A program made the translations under genes and the position numbers. Source: an uncultured Collinsella sp. (lineage in GTDB: Bacteria; Actinomycetota; Coriobacteriia; Coriobacteriales; Coriobacteriaceae). Taken from it: a stretch of 22,878 bases of DNA. The stretch is from assembly GCA_902465105.1 (NCBI GenBank), contig CABQLM010000030.1:1-22878 (forward strand). Direction: 5' to 3'. Below are positions 7,976 to 15,828 of this stretch, one piece after another (within the stretch, counting starts at the first letter, position 1; each line of letters starts with the position of its first letter). Below the pieces are notes generated by a model that searched no databases, was not told the DNA's origin, and saw only the letters and a program-made list of their open reading frames with translations.

Positions 7976-9496
7976 GTGAGAGAGGAGAGCCCCCGACAAG
8001 GTATGAGGAGGCCCGACTCGGACCGTGCTTCCTCGCAGCGCAGCACGCCGCGTTCCGGTCGCGGCGGGCAGACGCTCGGCGAACGCTATATTGTCGGCGT
8101 CCCCGCCCGCATCATGCGCCCTCGTTTGATATTCATGGCGTGCCTGTTTTCCTTGGTGTGCTTTGGTCTGCTGATGGTGTATTCGGCATCTTCGGTCCAG
8201 GCACTGCACGAGAATGGTTCGGCGACGTACTTCTTGTTCCGACAGTTTATGTTTACCGTTGTCGGTGTTGCTGCCCTCGAGTTCATCGCCCGCGTAGCGC
8301 CCGATAGCTGGTTTGGTGAGGGGGCGCTTAAGATTGCCCTTATCGCCATGATAATCTTGCTGGTTGCGGTGTTTCTTGTTGGTAACGGTAGCCGTGGCGC
8401 CACGCGTTGGCTGAACATTGCCGGCATTCAGTTTCAGCCATCGGAATTTCTCAAACCGTTTGCCATTGCCTATTCGGCCATTATGCTCGACCGCGTGTTT
8501 GCGCCTGGCGGCAACATCAATGAGTTCATTAAGGGTATGGGCTTTTATTTGGGCATATCGCTCGCCTTGATTTTTATTCAGCCAGACTTCGGCACCATCG
8601 TGATTATTCTGTTGACAATCATGTGCATGGCGCTCTTTGCCGGCCTTGACCCCAAATTCATCATCGGTGCGATTCTTGCCGGCGCCGTCATTATCGCAGT
8701 CGCTCTTGTCGTCGAGCCGTACCGTATGGTGCGCGTTCAGGTTGTCTTGAACCCTTGGGCCGATGAATATGGAGACGGCTATCAGGCTACGCTCGCCATT
8801 ATGGCGTTTGCTTCGGGCGGACTGTTCGGCCGTGGTATCGGCAACTCAACCATGAAGTACTCGTATTTGCCCGAGGCGCACAACGACTACATTCTGGCCA
8901 TCATTGGCGAGGAGGTTGGCTTTGTCGGGACCGTGCTGTTCTTCTTGGTTTTTGCGATGCTTATCTACTCGGCGTTTCGCATTGCCGAGCAGGCTACGGA
9001 CCGTCGCGGAGCGCTCATGGCGTCGGGCTCCGCAGTCATTCTCGCGGTGCAGTTTTTGATTAATGCGCTGGGCATCCTCAACGTGTTTCCCATGACGGGC
9101 AAACCACTGCCCTTTATCAGCTACGGTGGCTCGTCGATTATCGTATCGCTTATGCTTGCCGGGCTGATCTTGCGCGTCTCGCACGAGAGTGCCCGTCGTG
9201 ATGAGTACGACCGTCGCCGCGAGAGCTTTGCCGTTATGGACGAGAGCACCGCAGGCGTACCCCATGTGCGCGGCGATCGCCCTTCGCGCAACGGTTTTAC
9301 TGTTTTTGACGGCTTTGCGTCCGAGCCGGCGGCTCGTCCGCGACCGCGAACGGCGCCGCAGGGGCGTCCCCAACGCCCGAACCCCCGAAGTTCGGGTGGC
9401 GGATATAATCGAATCGATTTAAATTCGGACCCGTCGGCGCGTCTGCGCACCGACGATCGGGGACCGCGCGTACGAAGGGATTACCATGACCGATAA
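7976..9496 (+). CDS. ftsW: FtsW, SEDS-family septal peptidoglycan polymerase
   Basis: FtsW polymerises lipid II glycan strands at the septum together with the class B PBP. The 506 residues have a basic cytoplasmic N-tail of about 48 residues, about ten membrane helices and a C-tail of about 105 residues (from about 402) rich in Arg and Pro. SEDS motifs are clear: VYSASS, GSRGATRWLNIAGIQFQPSE, the loop PEAHNDYILAIIGEEVG with the essential Asp304, and GKPLPFISYGGSS. The start is taken as GTG 7976 because AGGGG (7965-7969, overlapping the murD stop) is 6 nt upstream; the in-frame TTG at 7970 directly abuts that site. The end overlaps murG by 11 nt. The wall-cluster position and septal PBP nearby favour FtsW over RodA. 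Confidence 0.95.
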   Translation: MREESPRQGMRRPDSDRASSQRSTPRSGRGGQTLGERYIVGVPARIMRPRLIFMACLFSLVCFGLLMVYSASSVQALHENGSATYFLFRQFMFTVVGVAALEFIARVAPDSWFGEGALKIALIAMIILLVAVFLVGNGSRGATRWLNIAGIQFQPSEFLKPFAIAYSAIMLDRVFAPGGNINEFIKGMGFYLGISLALIFIQPDFGTIVIILLTIMCMALFAGLDPKFIIGAILAGAVIIAVALVVEPYRMVRVQVVLNPWADEYGDGYQATLAIMAFASGGLFGRGIGNSTMKYSYLPEAHNDYILAIIGEEVGFVGTVLFFLVFAMLIYSAFRIAEQATDRRGALMASGSAVILAVQFLINALGILNVFPMTGKPLPFISYGGSSIIVSLMLAGLILRVSHESARRDEYDRRRESFAVMDESTAGVPHVRGDRPSRNGFTVFDGFASEPAARPRPRTAPQGRPQRPNPRSSGGGYNRIDLNSDPSARLRTDDRGPRVRRDYHDR

Positions 9497-10601
9497 GATG
9501 ACCGTTGCTATCGCAGCTGGCGGCACAGCGGGACATATCAACCCTGCGCTCGCCTTGGCTGAGGAGTTGCGCGACCGCGGACATCATGTTGTGTTCGTGG
9601 GCCAGTCTCATAAGCTCGAGGGTCGTTTGGTTCCCGAGGCCGGGTTCGATTTTGTACCCATCACGGTCACAGGCTTCGACCGCTCCCGTCCTTGGACTGC
9701 GCTGACTTCGCTGTGGCGCGTCAATAAGGCAAAGCGCTCGCTTGCCAGTCATTTCTCAAAGGTTGGCAAGCCCGATGCTGCCATCGGTTTTGGTGCCTAC
9801 GTCGAGGTTCCGCTGCTGGGCTGGTGCAAGGATGCGAGCGTTCCGTATCTGCTGCACGAGCAGAACTCTGTTCCGGGCCTGGCCAATAAGATGATGAGTT
9901 CCCATGCCGCCCGCGTGTGCATCTCGGTGCCGGCTGCGCGCTCTGTCTTTGAGCGCGAGGGCGACCCTGAGCATGTGCTCATGACCGGTAATCCGGTGCG
10001 CCGCTCGGTCATTGAGGGCGATCGCGCCCGTGGCCGCGAGGCACTTGGCGTGCCCGAGGACGCTGTGCTGCTGCTCGTCTTTGGCGGTTCGCTCGGTGCC
10101 CAGCATCTTAACGAGCGCGTAGCCTCGCTCAAGGGCGAGCTGCTTTCGCGTGAGAATCTCTACATTTTGCATTCGACGGGAGCCGACGGCTTTGAGGACA
10201 CCGAGCGCGCTCTTGCCCTGACACCCGAGGAGGCAAGGCGGTATCGCGTTCAGCCTTACATCGACAACATGGGCGATATGCTGGCCGCAGCCGATTTGGT
10301 TCTCTCGCGCTCGGGCGCCTCGAGCGTCGCCGAGATTGCCGCGCTTGCCGTTCCCTCGGTGCTGGTGCCGTATCCGCATGCGACGGCCGATCATCAGACC
10401 ACCAATGCCCGCTACCTGGTCGATGCAGGTGCCGGTGTGCTTTGCGCCGATGCCGAAATTGACGCCCCGGCCTTCGCCGATGAGCTGCTGCATCTGGTCG
10501 ATGACGCCGCGGCGCGCAATGCCATGCGAGAGGCGGCTCGCGGTTTGGCGCAGGATCGGGCCGCCTCGCTTTTGGCCGACGCGGTAGAAGGATTGCGTTA
10601 G
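9486..10601 (+). CDS. murG: MurG, lipid II-forming N-acetylglucosaminyltransferase
   Basis: MurG adds GlcNAc from UDP-GlcNAc to lipid I on the inner membrane face, giving lipid II. It is a 371-residue GT-B glycosyltransferase. The N-terminal glycine loop GGTAGHINPA (12-21) binds the acceptor diphosphate. LLHEQNSVPGLANK, TGNPVR and the second loop FGGSLGAQHLNE follow. The donor site has LSRSGASSVAEIAALAVPSVLVPYPHATADHQTTNA, present in full. The start ATG has GAAGGGA 5 nt upstream and lies inside the end of ftsW. About 97 bp separate it from murC. Confidence 0.97.
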   Translation: MTDKMTVAIAAGGTAGHINPALALAEELRDRGHHVVFVGQSHKLEGRLVPEAGFDFVPITVTGFDRSRPWTALTSLWRVNKAKRSLASHFSKVGKPDAAIGFGAYVEVPLLGWCKDASVPYLLHEQNSVPGLANKMMSSHAARVCISVPAARSVFEREGDPEHVLMTGNPVRRSVIEGDRARGREALGVPEDAVLLLVFGGSLGAQHLNERVASLKGELLSRENLYILHSTGADGFEDTERALALTPEEARRYRVQPYIDNMGDMLAAADLVLSRSGASSVAEIAALAVPSVLVPYPHATADHQTTNARYLVDAGAGVLCADAEIDAPAFADELLHLVDDAAARNAMREAARGLAQDRAASLLADAVEGLR

Positions 10602-10698
10602 TTAGACGGGATATCTTAGGTCGCTCTCGCGCTGATGCGGTAGGTGAGGTACAGTTAACGGGTTACAGGCAGTGTTTACGCAAGGAGTACATGAGCAC

Positions 10699-12117
10699 AT
10701 GGCTGATTCCCAGACTGCAAAATCCACGCCGGAGTTTAAGAGCGCCCATTTTATCGGTATCGGCGGAGCCGGCATGAGCGGCATCGCCCTTGTTTTACAT
10801 GAGCGCGGTTACACCGTGACCGGTTCCGACCTTAAGACGTCGCGTTATATTCGCCAGCTTACCCGTGCCGGTGTGAAGGTGCACGTGGGTCATGAGGCCG
10901 CTACTATCGACGAGGTCAAGCCTGATGTCGTCGTGGTTTCCACCGCTATTCCCGAGTCCAACCCTGAGCTCGTCCGCGCACGCGAGTTGGGTATTCCCGT
11001 TTGGCCTCGCGCCAAGATGCTCTCGGCTCTGGGCCACGGTTACACCACTGTCGCCGTTGCCGGCACCCACGGCAAGACCACGACCTCTTCGATGTGCGCC
11101 ACCATGCTTGACCGCATGGGCCTGGACCCCAGCTTCCTGATCGGTGGCATCGTCGAGGGCTATGACACGAATGGTAAAAATGGCTCTGGTGAATACTATG
11201 TCGCCGAGGCCGATGAGTCCGATAGCTCATTTTTGTTCTTGGAGCCCAACGTGGTTGTTGTGACCAACGTTGAGGCCGACCATCTTGACCACTATTCGGG
11301 TATCGAGGAGATCGAGGCCACCTTTGCCAAGTTTATGGGCTTGGTAGGCGAGGACGGCACGGTCATCGTCTGTGGCGAGGATCCGCATCTGGTCGAGCTT
11401 GCCAAGTCGACCGGTCGACGCGTGCTTTCCTACGGTTTTGCCGAGGCCAACGACATCGTTTGCGTGCATCCGGACGTCACGGGCATTCAGAGCGACTTTG
11501 TTGTCCGCTTTGAGGACGGTACCGAGCACGCCGTCGAGATCAAGAGCAACCCTGGTCGTCATAACATGCTCAACGCCACGGCAGTCCTTACGGTTGCTCA
11601 TGTTCTGGGGCTCGATACCGACGCCGCCGCAAAGGCCCTTTCGAGCTTTGAGGGCGTCCGTCGTCGCTTTACCCACGTGGGCGATATCGACGGCATCACC
11701 GTGGTCGACGACTACGGCCATCACCCCACCGAGGTCAAGGCGACCCTCGCGGCCGCTTCGTCGCTTGGCTACAAACATGTCGACGTCGTGTTCCAGCCGC
11801 ACCGCTACTCGCGTCTGCAGGCTCTGTGCGATGACTTTGCCGACGCCTTCGCCAATGCCGACAAGCTGTTGCTGATCGATGTGTTCTCCGCTGGTGAGAT
11901 GCCCATCCCGGGCGTCACCTCTAAGATGCTCGCCGATACTGTGCGTGCCAAACACCCCGGCAAGGAGGTTGTGTATTGCTCGAGCCGTCTTGAGCTTAAT
12001 GAGGAGCTCGAGAAGATGGTGGGCGAGGGCGACCTGCTGCTTACCATGGGCGCCGGTGACGTCACGACGGTCGGCCCCGAGTTCATTGAGTATCTGACTG
12101 CCAAGAAAGACGCTTAA
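10699..12117 (+). CDS. murC: MurC, UDP-MurNAc:L-alanine ligase
   Basis: MurC adds the first amino acid, L-alanine, to UDP-MurNAc. From ATG 10699 it has 472 residues with the N-terminal IGIGGAGMSGIA motif (19-30), the ATP loop AGTHGKTTT (121-129), EADESDSSFLFLEP, TNVEADHLDHY, and the C-terminal DDYGHHPTEVKATL and FQPHRYSRLQ, all typical of MurC. AAGGAG (10682-10687) is 11 nt upstream of this ATG. The longer frame from GTG 10672 would place that ribosome site inside the gene, and ATG 10691 is out of frame. The order murG-murC-murB-ftsQ is common in Gram-positive bacteria. Confidence 0.96.
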   Translation: MADSQTAKSTPEFKSAHFIGIGGAGMSGIALVLHERGYTVTGSDLKTSRYIRQLTRAGVKVHVGHEAATIDEVKPDVVVVSTAIPESNPELVRARELGIPVWPRAKMLSALGHGYTTVAVAGTHGKTTTSSMCATMLDRMGLDPSFLIGGIVEGYDTNGKNGSGEYYVAEADESDSSFLFLEPNVVVVTNVEADHLDHYSGIEEIEATFAKFMGLVGEDGTVIVCGEDPHLVELAKSTGRRVLSYGFAEANDIVCVHPDVTGIQSDFVVRFEDGTEHAVEIKSNPGRHNMLNATAVLTVAHVLGLDTDAAAKALSSFEGVRRRFTHVGDIDGITVVDDYGHHPTEVKATLAAASSLGYKHVDVVFQPHRYSRLQALCDDFADAFANADKLLLIDVFSAGEMPIPGVTSKMLADTVRAKHPGKEVVYCSSRLELNEELEKMVGEGDLLLTMGAGDVTTVGPEFIEYLTAKKDA

Positions 12118-12122
12118 ACTCC

Positions 12123-13034
12123 ATGGGTCTGTTTAACGCCGTCATGGCGCTTTCGGGCATGATCGATACAGATGTAATTGAGGATGAGCGCCTCGCACGT
12201 CATACGAGCTATCGCATCGGTGGCAAGGCCGACCTCTTCGTGACGTGTCACAGCTATCATGCCCTGCGCCGTGCGGTGGCAGTGCTCGACCGCGAGCAGG
12301 TGCCTTGGGTCATTATCGGCAAAGGGTCAAACCTGCTCGTTGCCGACGCTGGCTATCGCGGCGCCGTTATCTCGCTGGGGCGCGAGTTTCAGCGTACTGT
12401 GGTGGCCGAGGACGGATGCACTTTGACGGTCGGTGCCGGCGTGATGTTTGCGCGTCTTGTCAACGATGCACTTTCGCGTAGCCTTTCGGGCCTTGAGTTT
12501 GCGGTTGGCATTCCCGGTTCCGTTGGCGGCGCCGTGTCCATGAATGCCGGCACACGAACCGAGTGGATTGGCTCGCTGGTCGAGGACGTCGTTACGTTTG
12601 ACCCGGGCTCAGGCATCAAGCATTATGCGGGTTCCGAGATCGCCTGGGGTTATCGTGAATGCAGCTTGCCACGCAACGAGATCATTCTGGAGTGTGTGCT
12701 CAAGCTCAAGCCCGCGCCTAAGGCCGATATCCGCGAGCGTATGGAACGGTACCTGACGCGGCGCAAGCGCACGCAGCCCATGGGCCGCGCATCTTGTGGG
12801 TCGGTCTTTCGCAACCCGCCCAATGCGAGCGTGGGAAAGCTCATTGAGGATTGTGGATTAAAGGGTTTTTCGGTTGGCGGCGCGGAAGTATCGCCCGTAC
12901 ACGCTAATTTTATCGTTAATAACGGAACCGCCTCGGCTGATGACGTGGCTGCGGTTATCAAACATGTACACGGAAAGGTGAGGGAGGCGTATGGCATCGA
13001 GCTCAGACCGGAAGTTAAATTCCTCGGCTTCTAG
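12123..13034 (+). CDS. murB: MurB, UDP-N-acetylenolpyruvoylglucosamine reductase
   Basis: MurB is a flavoenzyme that uses NADPH to reduce UDP-GlcNAc-enolpyruvate to UDP-MurNAc. The 303 residues include FAD-binding motifs IIGKGSNLLVAD (64-75) and GIPGSVGGAVSMNAG (129-143), the YREC segment with Arg178, the catalytic serine (Ser227) in SCGSVFRNP, and the C-terminal glutamate in RPEVKFLG (Glu297). The size fits the shorter type II group that lacks the tyrosine loop. The start is 5 nt after murC with no clear ribosome site, so coupling is likely. Later methionines at residues 8 and 13 are possible alternatives. The last 44 nt overlap ftsQ in another frame. Confidence 0.96.
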   Translation: MGLFNAVMALSGMIDTDVIEDERLARHTSYRIGGKADLFVTCHSYHALRRAVAVLDREQVPWVIIGKGSNLLVADAGYRGAVISLGREFQRTVVAEDGCTLTVGAGVMFARLVNDALSRSLSGLEFAVGIPGSVGGAVSMNAGTRTEWIGSLVEDVVTFDPGSGIKHYAGSEIAWGYRECSLPRNEIILECVLKLKPAPKADIRERMERYLTRRKRTQPMGRASCGSVFRNPPNASVGKLIEDCGLKGFSVGGAEVSPVHANFIVNNGTASADDVAAVIKHVHGKVREAYGIELRPEVKFLGF

Positions 13035-14259
13035 AGCATCGAAACCAACCTTCCGCCGTGCCGGAGGGCGTTCCGGCGCACCATCCCGGCCTCAACGCAA
13101 ATCTGGCGCTCCTTCCAAATCCATCGGATCCACGCGATCTACCAAGCGTCCGGCTGTCGGTTCGCAGCTCGGCGGTCGCCCCGCCGCCAAAAAGATGGCT
13201 CGTCCGGCGTCGCGTCCCTCGGTGACGCCTAGGCAGGCGATGGGTGCCAAGCCTTCTCGTCCCATGGCGTCGCCCAAGCCTTCATTGGGAGTCACTGCGG
13301 CGCGCCCCAGTCGCACATTCGGTGCATCTAAGCCGCGTTCGCTGACGTCGGTGCCGGCTTCCGCAAAGCTGGATTCGGGCAAAAAGGGCATCAATCCACT
13401 GTCTTCGATCAGTGCTGTGGCAAATCATGCGGCGGGTGCCGTTTCTGCCGTCAAGGGCAGGGGCAAAATCTTGGGCGGTATCCTTGCTGTTCTGGCAGCG
13501 CTTGCCGTCGTTGCCATCGTCGTCATTAACTCTGGCCTGTTCGCCGCCACCGATATTCAGATTCGGGGCAGCGAGCATGTGACCAAGCACGATGCCATCC
13601 AGTTGATCGATCTGCCAGAGAATATGTCGCTGTTTAATGTGGATCCCAACCAGATCACAGAGGATCTCAAACAAAATCCTTGGGTCTCGGGTGTGGATGT
13701 ACAGCGCCAATTTCCCCATACGCTCATCATCACGCCGACGGAACGCAAGGTTATTGCGATCGCTTACATTAGCTCCGATGATCTTGCTTGGGCTATCGGC
13801 GACGACGATACGTGGATCGCACCGCTGTCTACCTCGGTTGATATCGACGACCAGGACAATGTCACCGCAACAGGGGAGGGTGCCGACACCCTGACCGGCA
13901 TCGATGCCGCCCTGGCGCTCGCCAAGCATTACGGTGCCGTGCTGCTGACCGATGTCTCGGCCGATGTCGCACCGGTTTCGGGACAATCGGTTAATTCCAA
14001 GGCCGTCAAGGCCGGCTTGGATTACGTTCGCGGTTTCTCGAGCGAGTTCCTGGGCCAGGTCAAGGACATTTCCACGCCCTCGGTTGAGGCCATTTCGGCG
14101 AACCTCGATAACGGTATCGAGGTGTCGCTCGGCGATTCGGATGACATTGTCAAAAAGGAGCGCATCGTCACCAAGCTGCTTTCGCAGGTGGAGGGCGTGA
14201 CGTATATTAACGTTCGCTCGCCGGGCAACTATACGTTTAGGAATGCACCGACCTCATAG
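12991..14259 (+). CDS. ftsQ: FtsQ/DivIB cell division protein with long basic N-terminal tail
   Basis: FtsQ links cytoplasmic and outer parts of the divisome and recruits FtsL/FtsB. The 422 residues split into a very long cytoplasmic region (1-159), one membrane helix (about 160-180), a POTRA domain (about 186-252: DIQIRGSEHVTKHD, then NPWVSGVDVQRQFPHTLIITPTER) and a C-terminal beta domain. The tail is rich in Ser, Arg, Pro, Ala and Lys with almost no acidic residues and is probably disordered. Many FtsQ proteins have tails of 20-60 residues, so this is unusually long. The start at 12991 has GAGGGAGG just upstream (12980-12987) and lies inside murB, a 44-nt overlap. The POTRA domain and position make the call firm. 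Confidence 0.93.
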   Translation: MASSSDRKLNSSASRASKPTFRRAGGRSGAPSRPQRKSGAPSKSIGSTRSTKRPAVGSQLGGRPAAKKMARPASRPSVTPRQAMGAKPSRPMASPKPSLGVTAARPSRTFGASKPRSLTSVPASAKLDSGKKGINPLSSISAVANHAAGAVSAVKGRGKILGGILAVLAALAVVAIVVINSGLFAATDIQIRGSEHVTKHDAIQLIDLPENMSLFNVDPNQITEDLKQNPWVSGVDVQRQFPHTLIITPTERKVIAIAYISSDDLAWAIGDDDTWIAPLSTSVDIDDQDNVTATGEGADTLTGIDAALALAKHYGAVLLTDVSADVAPVSGQSVNSKAVKAGLDYVRGFSSEFLGQVKDISTPSVEAISANLDNGIEVSLGDSDDIVKKERIVTKLLSQVEGVTYINVRSPGNYTFRNAPTS

Positions 14260-14457
14260 CGTCGTCTTGCCTTTGTTGACGGGGTATACCGCGCCGTTTA
14301 TCTGGTTTGTTTGGTTTTCACCGTCAATTATTTGACTGATACGTTCATAATGTGCAAACATAATACGGTTTACCTTTGCATTTACTTTCAACTTGAAGGT
14401 TAATGTGCGCAGGGGTCAACCCATGCTATGGCTATAACCTTTGTTCGGAGGACCGAC
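14260..14457 (+). promoter_or_regulatory. ftsQ-ftsZ intergenic region, likely ftsZ promoter region
   Basis: This 198-bp gap is much more AT-rich than the genes around it and has no ftsA. It holds TTGACG (14276-14281), TTGACT (14332-14337), CATAAT twice, 13 bp apart (14346-14351 and 14359-14364), and a TTCAA-C-TTGAA palindrome (14387-14397). None of the hexamer pairs has a standard 16-18 bp spacing, so no single promoter can be named. An ftsZ promoter here is likely because FtsZ is needed in larger amounts than the enzymes before it. Confidence 0.45.
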
Positions 14458-15612
14458 ATGCACGAGACAGAGATCAACAACTACCTTGCCGTCATTAAGG
14501 TGGTCGGCGTCGGCGGCGGCGGTACCAACGCGGTCAATCGAATGATCGAAGAGGGCATCCGCGGCGTCGAGTTTGTTGCCATCAACACCGATGCTCAGGC
14601 ACTCGCGATCTCTGATGCCGATATCAAGGTGCACATCGGCACCGACCTGACCCGCGGCCTGGGCGCTGGCGCCAACCCCGAGGTTGGTCGTAAAGCTGCC
14701 GATGAGTCCCGCGATGATATCGCCGAGGCGCTTGCTGGCGCCGACATGGTGTTCATCACTTGCGGTGAGGGCGGCGGCACCGGTACCGGCGCCGCTCCCA
14801 TCGTTGCCGATATCGCTATGAACGAGGTCGGCGCGCTGACCGTCGCCGTCGTGACCAAGCCCTTTACCTTCGAGGGGCGCAAGCGCAAGAAGAGCGCCGA
14901 AGAGGGCATCAAGACGCTCTCAGACTGCGTCGACACCATGATCGTTATCCCTAACGATAAGCTGCTCGACATCGCCGAGAAGAAGACCACCATGCTCGAG
15001 GCCTTCGCGATTGCCGATGGCGTCCTTTCCCAGGGCACTCAGGGTATTACCGATCTCATCACCGTCCCCGGTATCATCAACCTGGACTTCGCTGATGTTA
15101 AGACAATCATGAAGCAGGCCGGTACCGCCATGATGGGCATCGGTACCTCTTCTGGGGACACCCGTGCCGTCGACGCTGCCCAGCAGGCTATTTCCAGCCC
15201 GCTGCTCGAGAGCTCTATCGATGGCGCTACGCGCGTCCTGCTCTCTATCGCCGGCTCCAAGGATTTGGGCATCCAAGAGATCAGCGACGCTGCCGACGTT
15301 GTCGCCAACGCCGTCGATCCCGAGGCCAACATCATCTTTGGTACCGTTGTCGACGAGTCCCTGGGCGATCAGGTGCGCATCACCGTTATCGCTACGGGCT
15401 TCTCCGACTCTAACGTCAACCGTCAGGACGAGCTCTTCGCTGCTCAGCAGTCCCAGAGCAAGGCCTCCGCTTCTGCCGAGCCGCAGCGCACCGCTCCGGC
15501 TGCCAGCCCCGCTCAGGCTGCCCCGACTCGCAACGTCGGCGGTACCGAGCTCCCCAACTTTGGTAACGATCAGTTCGAGCTTCCCGATTTCCTTAAGCGC
15601 GGTAGCTTCTAG
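14458..15612 (+). CDS. ftsZ: FtsZ, tubulin-like cell division GTPase
   Basis: FtsZ polymerises with GTP into the ring that organises division. The 384 residues contain the G-box [13 protein letters not shown] (17-29), the tubulin signature GGGTGTG (105-111), [14 protein letters not shown], and the synergy T7 loop NLDFADVK (208-215) that completes the neighbouring active site. After the globular core (to about 316) comes a Ser/Ala/Pro linker and the conserved C-terminal peptide [12 protein letters not shown] (373-384), the docking site for membrane anchors such as SepF, which is encoded 6 kb downstream. The start at 14458 has GGAGG 7 nt upstream; an in-frame ATG at 14428 is rejected as it lies before that site. 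A strong terminator follows. Confidence 0.98.
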   Translation: MHETEINNYLAVIKVVGVGGGGTNAVNRMIEEGIRGVEFVAINTDAQALAISDADIKVHIGTDLTRGLGAGANPEVGRKAADESRDDIAEALAGADMVFITCGEGGGTGTGAAPIVADIAMNEVGALTVAVVTKPFTFEGRKRKKSAEEGIKTLSDCVDTMIVIPNDKLLDIAEKKTTMLEAFAIADGVLSQGTQGITDLITVPGIINLDFADVKTIMKQAGTAMMGIGTSSGDTRAVDAAQQAISSPLLESSIDGATRVLLSIAGSKDLGIQEISDAADVVANAVDPEANIIFGTVVDESLGDQVRITVIATGFSDSNVNRQDELFAAQQSQSKASASAEPQRTAPAASPAQAAPTRNVGGTELPNFGNDQFELPDFLKRGSF

Positions 15613-15636
15613 TTCGTTTTTCTCAACGACTTGTAA

Positions 15637-15668
15637 GGGGTGCGTCCGATTGGGCGTGCCCCTTTTTT
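15637..15668 (+). terminator. Intrinsic terminator after ftsZ
   Basis: GGGGTGCGTCC (15637-15647) and GGGCGTGCCCC (15652-15662) form an 11-bp stem, counting three G-U pairs, with a GATT loop, followed directly by six T residues (15663-15668). It lies 24 bp after the ftsZ stop. It is the only convincing rho-independent terminator in the window and marks the end of the dcw transcript. Confidence 0.88.
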
Positions 15669-15828
15669 GCTGTGTTTCGCCTTTGTAAACGAAAGCCTCC
15701 AATCTCCTTACGTTCCCTTTACGTTTGCTCCTTACCGCTGCGGGTATCCTTTTTGATGAAGTGTGCAGCCGTATGGCACGGACTGCTGCGGCGTCGCCGC
15801 AATACTTGTGTTATTAGGAGGCTTTAGT
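15669..15828 (+). promoter_or_regulatory. Region upstream of pgeF with a 15-bp palindrome
   Basis: After the ftsZ terminator, this 160-bp stretch should hold the promoter for pgeF and possibly the pst operon. The only -10-like hexamer noted is TATCCT (15745-15750), with no -35 at standard spacing. TTACGTT occurs twice (15709-15715 and 15719-15725). A perfect palindrome TGCGGCGTCGCCGCA lies at 15787-15801, 14 bp before the AGGAGG ribosome site of pgeF, and could be an operator or a leader hairpin. I recognise no E. coli-type Pho box here. Confidence 0.4.

Noticed and set aside
5741..8209. A very long open frame on the minus strand (822 codons) opposite mraY, murD and ftsW
   Set aside because: It is a by-product of GC-rich third codon positions: its translation shows no recognisable motif and is rich in His, Arg and Gly, and the + strand genes there are unmistakable.
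14428..14457. Upstream in-frame ATG giving FtsZ ten extra residues
   Set aside because: It lies before the clear GGAGG site and family N-termini match the later start.
15763..15828. N-terminal extension of PgeF by 22 residues
   Set aside because: The ATG at 15829 has an ideal AGGAGG 7 nt upstream, the extra residues would read through that site and the palindrome, and family members begin close to the later start.
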